DNA of 64,000 nucleotides from FEN-1219 sp035548835 (GCA_035548835.1 DASZSB010000155.1:39771-103770), one strand, 5' to 3'; positions 8,076 to 16,874 are shown, counted from the first letter of the stretch. Made by a program: numbers and translations. The notes: generated by a model from the letters alone, not told the origin.

Positions 8076-9263
8076 ATGCGTGAATCGCCTGGTGCAACGG
8101 GCTACCTTTCCTGCGTTTCGTTTGCTAGCGTGCGCGCTGCCGGCGACGTGCACGACCGGCACTCGGCAACGAACCCATCCCGAGAGGTCGACCCTACGCA
8201 ACCCGTCACCGAAACCCTGGTCCTGCCCGAACGCAGCAAGTCGCTGTTCCACGTCATCGACCCGCATGTGTTCGACCGCGCCCTGCTCGACGAGCTGTGC
8301 GACCTCGCGACGCGGGTCCGCACGCTGGCCAAGTCCGACGTCGGCGCCCGCGCCCTGCGCGACCTGCTGCCGACGCGCCGCGCAATGCTGTACTTTACGC
8401 AGCCCTCGACCCGGACGTTCCTGTCGTTCAACAACGCCTGCCACATCCTGGGGATGCGCACGAGCGAGATCCGCGATCCGTCCACCTCCTCGGAGGTGAA
8501 GGGCGAGAGCTTCGAGGACTCGATCCGGACGTTCAGCTCGTACGTGGACGTCATCATCATGCGCACGAAGGAAGCCGGCCGCGCCGCACAGGCGGCCAGG
8601 CTCATGGACAGCATTCCGCGCCCGGTGCCCGTGATCAACGCCGGCAGCGGCAGCGATCAGCATCCCACGCAGGCGCTGCTCGACATCTACACGCTCGCGC
8701 GCAGCTTCGAGGAGCGCGGCGGCATCGACGGCAAGGTCATCGGCATGATGGGCGACCTGAAGCGCGGCCGCACCGTGCGCTCGCTCTGCTACCTGATGCG
8801 CCACTATCGCGACGTGCGGCTCGTGTTCATCGCACCGCCGCAATTCGCCATGGAGAAGGACGTCAAGACCTATCTCGACGAGCACGGCATCGCGTACGCC
8901 GAGACCACGCAGCTCGCCGACGTGCTGCCGCGGCTCGACGCTTTGTACGTCACGCGCATGCAGACGGAATGGGACACGGCGGGCGAATCGCGCGCGGTGG
9001 ATCTACGCCCGTTCAGCATCGGCCTGAACGAGCTCACGCTCATGAAACGCGACGCCATCATCATGCACCCGTTGCCACGCGGCCAGGAGATCGACCCGGC
9101 CGTGGATCACGATCCACGCGCCATGTACTGGCGGCAGGAGCGCAACGGCATGTGGATGCGCGTGGCCGTGCTGATCAAGATCTTCGGCGTCGAGCGCATC
9201 GTCACCGCTCTGGCAGCCGCGGACACGACGCCACCGCCGCCGCCCGGCCGCGCACTGGCCTGA
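8076..9263 (+). CDS. pyrB: Aspartate carbamoyltransferase catalytic chain
   Basis: This 395-residue enzyme joins carbamoyl phosphate and aspartate in pyrimidine synthesis. The carbamoyl-phosphate motif is QPSTRTFLSF, the 80s loop is SSEVKGES, the HPTQ motif is in GSDQHPTQALLD, and the aspartate loop is HPLPRGQEID. The tail VDHDPRAMYWRQERNGMWMR follows the E. coli (PyrI-binding) type of catalytic chain rather than the PyrC'-associated type. In the family the STRTR motif usually has Arg where this protein has Phe. The first ~50 residues have no family counterpart but are supported by the ribosome site. No pyrI is adjacent. The C-terminus ends in a Pro-rich tail. Confidence 0.9.
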   Translation: MRESPGATGYLSCVSFASVRAAGDVHDRHSATNPSREVDPTQPVTETLVLPERSKSLFHVIDPHVFDRALLDELCDLATRVRTLAKSDVGARALRDLLPTRRAMLYFTQPSTRTFLSFNNACHILGMRTSEIRDPSTSSEVKGESFEDSIRTFSSYVDVIIMRTKEAGRAAQAARLMDSIPRPVPVINAGSGSDQHPTQALLDIYTLARSFEERGGIDGKVIGMMGDLKRGRTVRSLCYLMRHYRDVRLVFIAPPQFAMEKDVKTYLDEHGIAYAETTQLADVLPRLDALYVTRMQTEWDTAGESRAVDLRPFSIGLNELTLMKRDAIIMHPLPRGQEIDPAVDHDPRAMYWRQERNGMWMRVAVLIKIFGVERIVTALAAADTTPPPPPGRALA

Positions 9264-9280
9264 GCGGGCAGCGCGATACG

Positions 9281-9922
9281 CTACTGCGCGTCGATGTGCG
9301 CGAGCTTGGACTGCTGCGACAGCCGATAGAACGTACGCAGCTCGCGTTGCACGGCCTCGTCGCCCGCGCCTCGCGTGAGCGCCGGCGCGAGCCGCCGGCA
9401 GTACTTGCCCGCGTAGCGGTTCGCGCGCCGGTAGCGCTCGCGCTCCTCGCCGTTCAACTCGCTCGCGAGCCGCGGCCGATCGAACAGCCAGTCGTGCAGC
9501 GCGGGTAACTCGCGGCCGTTCTGCCGCTTCAGCAGCAAACCGGTCGTGACAAACTTGTCCACTTCCGCCTGCAGCTCGAGCTCGAACAGGGTCACGTGCT
9601 TCTCGCGCTGCGCGTTCCAGGCGTAGTAGGTGAAGTGGCTCACGCCTTCGAGCGCCGCCCAGAAGTCGGCGAGGTTGTCGGCGTCGAGGCACGTCAGGGG
9701 ATCCCGCTCCGCCAGCCGCCGCAGCAACTCGGCCTCGAGATACAGCGCGACCTCCGCCTCGCCGTCGGCCTCCGCGATCAGCAGTTTCTCGTCGACGTCG
9801 CGGCCACCCGTGTCGAGTGCGCGCGCGAACGCGGCGTCGGTGATCAGGAAGTCGTCCACGCCGTACTGCACGTCCAGCGCATACAGCTCGTGCAGCAAGG
9901 CCTGCAGCTTCGCGAGCAGCAT
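9281..9922 (-). CDS. Conserved-looking protein of unknown function (pair, second gene)
   Basis: This 213-residue, probably cytosolic, acidic protein begins at the ATG at 9922, two bases after the stop of the gene upstream (TGAGCATG). It is rich in Leu/Glu/Asp helices: an opening YALDVQYGVDDFLITD, a middle segment EGVSHFTYYAWNAQREKHVT, and a basic C-terminal third (ERERYRRANRYAGKYCRRL). No signal peptide, membrane helix or enzyme motif is visible. The tight coupling to the next gene suggests the two proteins work together. An upstream in-frame extension to 10597 is antisense-like Arg/Gly-rich sequence and is not used. Confidence 0.65.
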   Translation of the reverse strand: MLLAKLQALLHELYALDVQYGVDDFLITDAAFARALDTGGRDVDEKLLIAEADGEAEVALYLEAELLRRLAERDPLTCLDADNLADFWAALEGVSHFTYYAWNAQREKHVTLFELELQAEVDKFVTTGLLLKRQNGRELPALHDWLFDRPRLASELNGEERERYRRANRYAGKYCRRLAPALTRGAGDEAVQRELRTFYRLSQQSKLAHIDAQ

Positions 9923-9924
9923 GC

Positions 9925-10554
9925 TCAGTGCCGCGTGGCCGCGGTCAGAGTGACGTTCGGCTCGATGCCCTGCTCGCGCAACAGCCGCGCCGCGCGCTGG
10001 CTGCCGGTTCTGAGCCACACTTCGTAGAGCCGCAGCACGTCGGCCGCCGCGGCAGAGCCCGACGCACGGATCTCGGCCAGCACGTCGACGAAGTCGCGGA
10101 ACTTCGCCGCAAGCTCGGCGAATACGGCGGAGAGCGCGCGTCCGTGCAGCGTGCCGCGCACGCCTGCCGAGAGCCGCCCGTACGCGGCCCCGCCCATGTC
10201 GATGTAGTAGTCGACGTCGACGAGCTTGCGAGCGAAGCCATCGCCGAGGAAACCCGCCACGAACAACGAGGTGTCGCCGACCCGGCGCAACACCGCGTTG
10301 CGCGTTTCGCGATCCGGCGCGTCCGCCGCCTCCGCGAGCAGCAGCGCGAGCGGTTGTAGTCCAGGTCCCGTCCTGCTGTTGTCGTACAGCGCTTCGTGAC
10401 GGGCGAACAGCGTGAGCAGGTTCACCACGTAGTAGGCGGTGTGGTCGTCCGCCGCTACACCCTGCTTGGCCATGGCAGTGGCCACGGAGTCCTTGAAGAA
10501 CTCCCGGAGGCTCACTACCGGACGAACTCGATGAGTTGCCGCGCGCAATGACAT
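9925..10554 (-). CDS. Conserved-looking protein of unknown function (pair, first gene)
   Basis: This 209-residue, largely helical protein contains the segments VSLREFFKDSVATAM, AYYVVNLLTLFARHEALYD and VGDTSLFVAGFLGDGFARK, then VDVDYYIDMGGAAYGRLSA. The sequence looks well ordered, with no signal peptide or transmembrane helix, and the aromatic-rich DYYIDMGG block reads like a conserved core. It lies two bases before the 9281-9922 gene. A start inside the protein (GTG before SLREFF) is possible. I cannot name the family. Confidence 0.65.
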   Translation of the reverse strand: MSLRAATHRVRPVVSLREFFKDSVATAMAKQGVAADDHTAYYVVNLLTLFARHEALYDNSRTGPGLQPLALLLAEAADAPDRETRNAVLRRVGDTSLFVAGFLGDGFARKLVDVDYYIDMGGAAYGRLSAGVRGTLHGRALSAVFAELAAKFRDFVDVLAEIRASGSAAAADVLRLYEVWLRTGSQRAARLLREQGIEPNVTLTAATRH

Positions 10555-10648
10555 CTCCTGCTACCCGGCTGCTCTGCCGCTTACGACAGCAGAGCATGCC
10601 GCTTCGGTTCGAGTATAGAACCGCATGCGTAGCGGACCGCGCAACACT

Positions 10649-11092
10649 TCACGTTTCTTTGCCTGGCACTCGCTGCTCGAGAGCGCTAAGCATGCGCGTG
10701 CAGTGGCCGTCGATGCGCTCCTGCCAATGCCGGCGGCGCAGAGTGGCAGCGCCGTTCAGCAGATAGCGCGCGTCGAGCAGCACACGGGACCCTTCCTCCA
10801 CCGGCTCGAGCCGCCAGTGCAACCGCAACTGCACACAACACGGCGGATCGAGCAGCATCTCCTGCAGCGTGATCGACACGGGCCGCAGGCACGCGAGCAC
10901 CTTGCCACGCCGCAATACCTTGCCGCGCTGCTGCGCGTACTGGCAACCGGCGCGCGGCGGCGTGCCGGCATCGGCCAGCGCGACGCCTCCCCAGCGACCC
11001 TTGCCGATGACCTCGATCAGTGCCGCGAACGCCTCGGTCATCGGACACTGTAACTGTCTCTCGTGCCGCCGTTTCAGCACGGTGCCCTCCAT
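10649..11092 (-). CDS. Small SRPBCC-like protein
   Basis: This 147-residue protein has a possible START/SRPBCC (polyketide cyclase-like) fold: an opening helix-strand segment (LQCPMTEAFAALIEVIGKG), several strands, WRLEPVEEGSRVLLDARYLL, and a long closing helix (HWQERIDGHCTRMLSALEQ). Such proteins bind hydrophobic ligands in a cavity. The match is by pattern only. It is flanked by the unknown pair upstream and qor downstream, with no clear operon. Confidence 0.5.
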   Translation of the reverse strand: MEGTVLKRRHERQLQCPMTEAFAALIEVIGKGRWGGVALADAGTPPRAGCQYAQQRGKVLRRGKVLACLRPVSITLQEMLLDPPCCVQLRLHWRLEPVEEGSRVLLDARYLLNGAATLRRRHWQERIDGHCTRMLSALEQRVPGKET

Positions 11093-11176
11093 GACGTGCT
11101 CGTGGAGGACAAGGTAGCGGCGCGCGCGAAAGCGCGGCGAGACGCGTTTCTCGGCGAATGCGCGGGAAACGCCGCG

Positions 11177-12148
11177 CTACGGAACCAGCACGGTCGAGCC
11201 CGTCGTTCGGCGCGCCTCGAGATCGCGGTGCGCCTGTGCCGCATCGCGCAGCGCATACGTCTGATTGACTTCGATCCTGATGCGCCCGCGCTGTACGAGA
11301 TCGAACAACTCGCCGGCGCCCTGCTCGAGGTCGCGGCGCTCGCGGATGAAGTCCCCGAGCGTCGGGCGCGTGACGTACAGCGAGCCGCGCTTCTGCAGCT
11401 CGTTGAGGCCGAACGGCTCCACGCGGCCCGACGAGTTACCGAAGCTCACGAGCAGGCCGTGCGGCCGGAGGCAGTCCAGCGACTGGAAGAACGTGGCTCG
11501 GCCGACGGAGTCGTAGACGACCGGCACGCCAGTGCCCGTGATCTCGCGTACCCGGCGCGGCAGGTCCTCGCTGTCGAGCAGCACGTGCTCGCAGCCGTGC
11601 GCCAGCGCCACCTCACGCTTCGCGGTCGAGCCCACGACGCCGATCACCCGCGCGCCGAGCTCGCGCGCCCACTGCGACGCGATCAGACCCACGCCGCCGG
11701 CCGCGGCATGCAACAGGATGAAGTCGCCGGCCGCGACGCGATAGCTCTTCTTCAGCAGATACCAGGCCGTTAGACCCTTCAGCATCATGGCGGCGCCTGT
11801 GCGGTCATCGATACCGTCCGGCAACCGCACGAGCACACGCGCATCGAGGATGCGCTCCTCGGCGTACGCCCCGAGCGTTCCGGACGCCGTGTAGGCGACA
11901 CGGTCGCCGGGCCGCACGTGCGTGACACCCGCGCCGACGGCCACGACCACGCCCGCGCCCTCGCCGCCGAGTCCGCTCGGCAACGCCATCGGGTACAGAC
12001 CCGTGCGGTGATAGACGTCGATGAAGTTCAGACCGATCGCGCGGTGCGCGATACGCGCCTCGCCCGGCTTTGGTTCACCGACCTCCACCTGCTGGTACTT
12101 CAGTACCTCGGGGCCGCCGAACTGCTCGAATCGAATCGCCCAGACCAT
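11177..12148 (-). CDS. qor: NADPH:quinone oxidoreductase, zinc-free MDR family
   Basis: This 323-residue medium-chain dehydrogenase/reductase opens with VWAIRFEQFGGPEVLKYQQV and has GLNFIDVYHRTGLYP near residue 40, both typical of QOR. The nucleotide-binding loop AAAGGVGLIASQWAREL lies near residues 148-164. The structural and catalytic zinc ligands of alcohol dehydrogenases are absent, as in quinone reductases. The enzyme reduces quinones with NADPH. It is divergent from the FAD reductase at 12205, with 56 bases between the start codons and a good inverted repeat in that gap, so the two may be co-regulated. Confidence 0.92.
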   Translation of the reverse strand: MVWAIRFEQFGGPEVLKYQQVEVGEPKPGEARIAHRAIGLNFIDVYHRTGLYPMALPSGLGGEGAGVVVAVGAGVTHVRPGDRVAYTASGTLGAYAEERILDARVLVRLPDGIDDRTGAAMMLKGLTAWYLLKKSYRVAAGDFILLHAAAGGVGLIASQWARELGARVIGVVGSTAKREVALAHGCEHVLLDSEDLPRRVREITGTGVPVVYDSVGRATFFQSLDCLRPHGLLVSFGNSSGRVEPFGLNELQKRGSLYVTRPTLGDFIRERRDLEQGAGELFDLVQRGRIRIEVNQTYALRDAAQAHRDLEARRTTGSTVLVP

Positions 12149-12170
12149 GAGTCGTCCGCTCGCTGCTAGA

Positions 12171-12194
12171 ATTCCGGTTTCTTTCGTCCGGAAT
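12171..12194. promoter_or_regulatory. Inverted repeat between qor and the FAD reductase
   Basis: ATTCCGG (12171-12177) and CCGGAAT (12188-12194) form a perfect seven-base inverted repeat with a ten-base spacer, inside the 56-base gap between divergent start codons. This is the right place and size for an operator shared by both genes. No regulator gene is adjacent. Confidence 0.5.
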
Positions 12195-12204
12195 ATACCA
12201 CCCG

Positions 12205-13416
12205 ATGGCAGAACACCTCGTCGTCGTTGGCGGCGGTCAGGCCGCAGCGCAGGCCGTGCAGACGCTGCGGCAGCAGAATTACCCGGGCACGATTACGCTG
12301 CTGGCCGACGAGCCCTACGCGCCGTACCAGCGCCCGCCGCTGTCGAAGAAGTATCTCGCGGGCGAGCTGACGCGCGACCGGCTGCTGCTGCGCCCGACGG
12401 CGTTCTACGCCGAGAAGAACGTGACGCTGATGCTCGGCACGCGCGCCGTCGAGATCGAGCTCGCGCCGCGCCGCGTGCGTCTTGCCGACGGCCGCGTGCT
12501 CCGCTACGACCGTCTGCTGCTCGCGACCGGCAGCCGCCCGCGCCAGCTCGACGTGCCCGGCGCCAAGCTGCGCGGCGTCCATTACCTGCGCACGATCGCC
12601 GACGTCGACGGCATCACCGCCGAGCTCACCGCCGGCGCGCGCGTCGCGCTGATCGGCGCCGGATTCATCGGTCTCGAGGCCGCTGCCGTGCTGCGCCAAC
12701 GCGGGTTCGACGTGACGGTACTCGAGGCGTTCGAGCGCGTGCTGGGCCGCGCCGTGGGCGCCGAGGTCGCGGAGTTCTATGCCGGATGCCATCGCGCGGC
12801 CGGCGTCTCGCTGCATCTGGGCGCCGCCGTGCGCGCGCTGCACGGCACGGAACGCGTGGCGGCGGTCGAGACCGTCGATGGTGGGCGCTTCCCGTGCGAC
12901 CTCGTGATCATCGGCATCGGCGTGGTGCCCAATGTCGAGCTCGCTGCGTCGGCCGGGCTCGCGTGTGACAACGGCATCGTCGTCGACGAGTTCGCGCGCA
13001 CGGCCGATCCGAACGTCGTCGCCGCCGGCGACTGCACGAACCACCCGTTGAATGGGCGGCGCGTGCGCCTGGAATCGGTGCCGAATGCCGTGCACCAGGC
13101 ACGAGTCGCCGCGGCCACGCTGCTCGGTACGCCGGCGGCGTATTCGGAGATTCCGTGGTTCTGGTCCGATCAGTACGACCTGAAGCTGCAGATCGTCGGG
13201 CTGTCGCACGACCACGATCACGTCGTGCTGCGCGGCGACCCCGCCGCACGCAGCTTCGCGGCGTTCTACCTGCGTGACGGCGCACTGCTCGCCGTCGATG
13301 CGGTCAACAACGCGCGCGAGTTCGCACACGCGAAGAAGCTGGTGGCGGCGCGGGCGCGGCTCGCACCCGAAATACTGCGCGACGCGAGCGTGGACCTCGG
13401 CGCAGTGGCGCTGTAG
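12205..13416 (+). CDS. FAD-dependent ferredoxin-type reductase
   Basis: This 403-residue flavoprotein is of the rubredoxin / putidaredoxin reductase family. The N-terminal FAD loop is VVVGGGQAAAQAVQTL, the NAD loop is ALIGAGFIGLEAAAVLRQRG near residue 150, and the second FAD motif is DPNVVAAGDCTN near 272. YAPYQRPPLSKKYL near residue 33 is typical of the BenC/CamA/rhodocoxin-reductase branch. It should pass electrons from NADH to a small iron-sulfur protein, which is not in the window. It is divergent from qor and ends four bases from the convergent gene at 13421. Confidence 0.9.
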   Translation: MAEHLVVVGGGQAAAQAVQTLRQQNYPGTITLLADEPYAPYQRPPLSKKYLAGELTRDRLLLRPTAFYAEKNVTLMLGTRAVEIELAPRRVRLADGRVLRYDRLLLATGSRPRQLDVPGAKLRGVHYLRTIADVDGITAELTAGARVALIGAGFIGLEAAAVLRQRGFDVTVLEAFERVLGRAVGAEVAEFYAGCHRAAGVSLHLGAAVRALHGTERVAAVETVDGGRFPCDLVIIGIGVVPNVELAASAGLACDNGIVVDEFARTADPNVVAAGDCTNHPLNGRRVRLESVPNAVHQARVAAATLLGTPAAYSEIPWFWSDQYDLKLQIVGLSHDHDHVVLRGDPAARSFAAFYLRDGALLAVDAVNNAREFAHAKKLVAARARLAPEILRDASVDLGAVAL

Positions 13417-13420
13417 CCGC

Positions 13421-14095
13421 CTACTGCTGGGCGACCTGCTTCTCGGGCAGGTGCAGGAACAGCTCGCCCGTGGCGGCGGCGGCGTGCTCCGCCGGAGCGA
13501 ACGCCGTGACGTCGTAGCGCTCGACCGCGCTGCCGACCTCGCCTTCGAATGCGCCCGCCACGCCGAGGACGGCCGCAGTGCTGCCGGCATTCGGTCCCAC
13601 CGTGGGCCGATACTCGAGGGGACCGCGCCAGGGCCGGTCGAACAGCCAAACGGGCAACACCGTCTGCTTCAGGAACGGCCAGACGTTGGAATCGGAACGC
13701 ACGAACAGCGTGCCCTGGCCGGGCAGGCTCACGAGCCAGTAGTCGGACAGCACGACGCCCTTCAGCAGCAAGTCGGTGTCGGGCGACGGCGCCAGCATGC
13801 GGCTCGCGATGGCCGCCGGCTGGCCCGAGTCGTCCGTCAGCACAAGACCCAGCATGGCGGTGCGGTCGATCGTCTCTTCCCACAGACCCTGCACGGAGCT
13901 CGGGCGCCCCGCGAACATCGCGTCCTCACCGACTGCCGCCGTGAGCAGCTGGTCCGGCAGCGAGTACCGCAGCACACGGTCGCCGGCGCCCGGCGCGGTG
14001 CCGCCTTGCTCGGTGAACGGGTTGTAGTAGACCACGGCGCCTGCGAGCACGGCCCCGATCAGCAATCCAGAGAGTGCGACGAACAGGTATTTCAT
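13421..14095 (-). CDS. Membrane-anchored protein of unknown function, paralogue of next gene
   Basis: This 224-residue protein starts at the ATG at 14095, overlapping the upstream stop (ATGA). A single N-terminal helix (YLFVALSGLLIGAVLAGAVV) anchors it in the inner membrane with a periplasmic body. Blocks such as VLTDDSGQPAAIASRM, YWLVSLPGQGTLFVRSD and GAFEGEVGSAVERYDVT line up in order with the neighbouring protein at 14092-14730, so the two appear to be diverged tandem duplicates. No known domain is recognised. Confidence 0.7.
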   Translation of the reverse strand: MKYLFVALSGLLIGAVLAGAVVYYNPFTEQGGTAPGAGDRVLRYSLPDQLLTAAVGEDAMFAGRPSSVQGLWEETIDRTAMLGLVLTDDSGQPAAIASRMLAPSPDTDLLLKGVVLSDYWLVSLPGQGTLFVRSDSNVWPFLKQTVLPVWLFDRPWRGPLEYRPTVGPNAGSTAAVLGVAGAFEGEVGSAVERYDVTAFAPAEHAAAATGELFLHLPEKQVAQQ

Positions 14096-14730
14096 GGCGT
14101 GCGCGTCACCGTGTAGAGCTCGATCGTGCCGCGCATCGAGCCGGCAGCGTCGACGCCCGTGAGCTTCCACGTCTCCGTGTAGCTGCCGTCGAGACCGCTG
14201 AACTCACCGCTCCCTCCCGCGACGACGCCTCCGGAGGCCAGCGGCGCTTCCACGCTGCCTTCCCACGCCGTGCCCGGCGTGTAGCCGGCGCGCTGCAGCG
14301 CGCTGTCGAGCGCGCCGGCCTTCTCGCCCGGCGCACGCAACAACAGCGAACCACGCGCCGGGATCATGAGCGACCACGTCGTCGTGGGACCGCGGTTGCC
14401 GTTGACCCAGTGCCGGGCGGCCACGCCGATGACCTGCCCGGTGGCATCCCGGACCTTGTAGTGCTCGACCAGCAGCGGCTCGGCGACGAATTTCGCAGGT
14501 AGCGCCATGACGCCCTCGGCCGAGACCGAGCGCAGCCCGCCGGCCTTGCCGTCGGTGGCGGCGATGCGATCCGCCGGCAGACGGATCACGAACGGCTCGG
14601 CACGGCCTCCGTTGGCGACCACCGACGTCTGCGAAGGCAGGCGGTGGTGGTTGAGCCACGGCATGTAGTGGGCCGCGGCCAGCGTGCCGCCGAACCCCAC
14701 GACAATGGCCAACAGGAATAACGTTCTCAT
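14092..14730 (-). CDS. Membrane-anchored protein of unknown function, paralogue of previous gene
   Basis: This 212-residue protein starts at the ATG at 14730 with an N-terminal hydrophobic helix (TLFLLAIVVGFGGTLAAA). The start at 14769 would put 13 extra residues before it. Blocks VIRLPADRIAA, KVRDATGQVIGVAARH, TWSLMIPARGSLLLRAP and GEFSGLDGSYTETWKLT correspond in order to segments of the protein encoded just downstream. The two genes overlap by four bases and should be co-translated. Likely periplasmic; function unknown. Confidence 0.7.
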   Translation of the reverse strand: MRTLFLLAIVVGFGGTLAAAHYMPWLNHHRLPSQTSVVANGGRAEPFVIRLPADRIAATDGKAGGLRSVSAEGVMALPAKFVAEPLLVEHYKVRDATGQVIGVAARHWVNGNRGPTTTWSLMIPARGSLLLRAPGEKAGALDSALQRAGYTPGTAWEGSVEAPLASGGVVAGGSGEFSGLDGSYTETWKLTGVDAAGSMRGTIELYTVTRTP

Positions 14731-14831
14731 GCCGGTTCCACAGTGTACCGAGAGCGGCAGTATCCCCACCGCCGGGTGGCGCGGCGGTTAACGAAATCAC
14801 AAAACGCCGCGCCCGGAAACGGCGCGGGGCC

Positions 14832-16451
14832 TCAAATCGCGGCGAAATGCTCAGCCAGGTAGGCCTCGAAGGACCGCGTGTCCTTGTGAGCCAGTGCCTC
14901 TGCCTCCTCGAGCGACCGGCGCACCGTTGCGGCCAGCGACTCCTCGCGCTCGGGCGCGAGCGCGAGCTCCCGGAAATACGCCGCGTGGCTGCGGGCCAGG
15001 GCCAATGTGTACTCGAAGAAGCTGGCCCCCTCGCCCTGCAGGGCCGCGAGCACGGCTGCCGACGGCGTCCGCCCGGGCTCCCGCAGCGCGTCGGCCGCAG
15101 CGTCGACGGCGGCGACGTAGCCGGTGCCATCGGCATCGAGCAGCTCGGCCACCGCACGCACCTGCTCGAGCAGCTCCGTGCCGCACGCCGCAAGCGGCCG
15201 GGCCCGGCCGCCCTCGACGAGTGCAAGGCCTGGCCGACGCCCCTCGCGGGCGACGGTCAGATCGCGCGAGTCGATCTCCGCCTGCTCGCTTGCGGAGATC
15301 GGTGGGCTCTCGGCCAGCAGACAGCGAATCAGCAGCGCCTCGAGCAGGCGAAGCTCGTTCTGATTCATGCCGATAGGATCGGCGCAGTTCAGATCGAGCG
15401 TGCGCACCTCGACGTACTCGACGCCGGTGCGCTCGAGCGCGATCAACGGCCGGTACGAGCTGGCCTTGCTGGGCTTGGGCCGGATCGTGCTGTAGTACTC
15501 GTTCTCGATCTGCAGGATGTTCGCGTTCAGCTGGCGATAGTCGCCATCGACGACGACGCCGATGGCGGCGTAGCGCGGGTCTTCGGTCGTGACGGCGGCG
15601 CGCATGCCGGCGACGTACTCGGACAACGAGTTCGCCCGAATGCTGAGCCGCCCCTGGCTCTTGTTGCGATAGCCGAGATCGCTCATGCGCAGCGACGTCG
15701 CGAACGGTGCGTGCCACGTGTCGCGATCGAGCTCCGTCAAGAGCTCGTGCCCCTCCGGACGGAACGACTTCGACAATGCCGGCGACGCGCCGAACAGGTA
15801 CGTCACGAGCCAGGCGCAGCGCCGGTAGTTGCGCACGAGCCCCATGAGCTCGGCGGAACGGAAGTCGGCAGGCGACTCGCGACGCCCCTCGTGCTCGCGG
15901 TACTCGGGCCAGAACTCCGCCGGCAGCGAATAGTTGAAGTGCACGCCCGCGATGGCCTGCATGGCGCGGCCGTAGCGGTGACCGAGCCCGCGTCGATAGA
16001 CGGTCTTCATGCGGCCGAGGTTCGAAGGGCCGTAGTCCGCGATCGGAATGTCGTCGTTGCCGCCGAGCGAGCACGGCATGCTGGCCGGCCACAGCAACTC
16101 GCCGTCGAGACGCCGGTGAATGAACGCGTGCACGTCGCAGAGAAACTGCACCGTCTCCCAGGAGGTGCGCAGCGGCGGCGTGACGAGCTCCGGCAGCGCC
16201 TCGGAGTAGTCCGTGGTGATGAACGGGTGCGTCAGCGCCGCACCGAGGCTCCGCGGATGCGGCCGCTGCGACAGGCGCCCGTCGGCCGTGACGCGCAGAC
16301 TCTCCTTCTCGACGCCGCGCAACCCTCGCCGCACGAGTGCGGCACGGTCCCGCAGCCACTCCAGCCGGGCGGCGAGAGCTCTTGGGCGGCTGGCGTGTGC
16401 GGATGAGTTGCTGCTCGACACTGTCACGGGCTCCACGAGGCCGGCGCGCAT
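14832..16451 (-). CDS. gshA: Glutamate-cysteine ligase, E. coli type
   Basis: This 539-residue ATP-dependent ligase joins glutamate and cysteine, the first step of glutathione synthesis. GLRGVEKESLRV near residue 44, FITTDYSEALPELVTPP near residue 76, and GVHFNYSLP in the middle are hallmarks of the proteobacterial GshA family. The length fits (E. coli is 518). The N-terminus is about 20 residues longer than usual; a GTG within the first dozen codons is an alternative start. It is divergent from the DUF2845 gene and no gshB is adjacent. Confidence 0.94.
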   Translation of the reverse strand: MRAGLVEPVTVSSSNSSAHASRPRALAARLEWLRDRAALVRRGLRGVEKESLRVTADGRLSQRPHPRSLGAALTHPFITTDYSEALPELVTPPLRTSWETVQFLCDVHAFIHRRLDGELLWPASMPCSLGGNDDIPIADYGPSNLGRMKTVYRRGLGHRYGRAMQAIAGVHFNYSLPAEFWPEYREHEGRRESPADFRSAELMGLVRNYRRCAWLVTYLFGASPALSKSFRPEGHELLTELDRDTWHAPFATSLRMSDLGYRNKSQGRLSIRANSLSEYVAGMRAAVTTEDPRYAAIGVVVDGDYRQLNANILQIENEYYSTIRPKPSKASSYRPLIALERTGVEYVEVRTLDLNCADPIGMNQNELRLLEALLIRCLLAESPPISASEQAEIDSRDLTVAREGRRPGLALVEGGRARPLAACGTELLEQVRAVAELLDADGTGYVAAVDAAADALREPGRTPSAAVLAALQGEGASFFEYTLALARSHAAYFRELALAPEREESLAATVRRSLEEAEALAHKDTRSFEAYLAEHFAAI

Positions 16452-16538
16452 TATAGGCCGCCGAATTGCCGGCGGGGCCGGTTCAGCGTAGGTTCACGGA
16501 GAGCGCGTAGATTAACGGCGATCAGGAGGCTCACGACA

Positions 16539-16874
16539 GTGTTGGTCGCGCCCAGGTATCGAGCGGCAATTGCCTGTGCCGTATTGGCGCTCGCGGCGGC
16601 CCCCGCATACGCCTTCCGCTGCGGGACGCGCATCATCACGGCGGGGGATCCTGCCGACAAGGTTCTGCAGTTCTGCGGCTCGCCTGTTTCGGTGCAGACG
16701 CGCCGGGCGGAGCGCCCCTACATCGACGACTTCGGTCGGAGCTACCGGGGCATGCTCGAGGAAGTCGTGATCGAGGAGTGGACCTACAACCTGGGTCCGA
16801 CGCAATTCATGCGCCTCGTCCGGCTCGAGAACGGGCTCGTGGTCGAGGTCAAACCACTGGGTTACGGCTACTGA
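16539..16874 (+). CDS. DUF2845 secreted small protein
   Basis: This 111-residue protein starts with GTG at 16539 behind a good ribosome site (AGGAGG at 16524-16529). It has a signal peptide ending in AAPAYA. The mature part has the DUF2845 pattern: FRCGTRIITAGDPADKVLQFCG with two cysteines that can form a disulfide, then EEWTYNLGPTQFMRLVRLENG. The family is common in gammaproteobacteria and uncharacterised. It is convergent with the gene ending at 16880. Confidence 0.8.
   Translation: MLVAPRYRAAIACAVLALAAAPAYAFRCGTRIITAGDPADKVLQFCGSPVSVQTRRAERPYIDDFGRSYRGMLEEVVIEEWTYNLGPTQFMRLVRLENGLVVEVKPLGYGY

Noticed and set aside
9922..10597. N-terminal extension of the 213-residue protein up to 10597
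   Set aside because: It would overlap the well-formed 209-residue gene in another frame and is Arg/Gly-rich.
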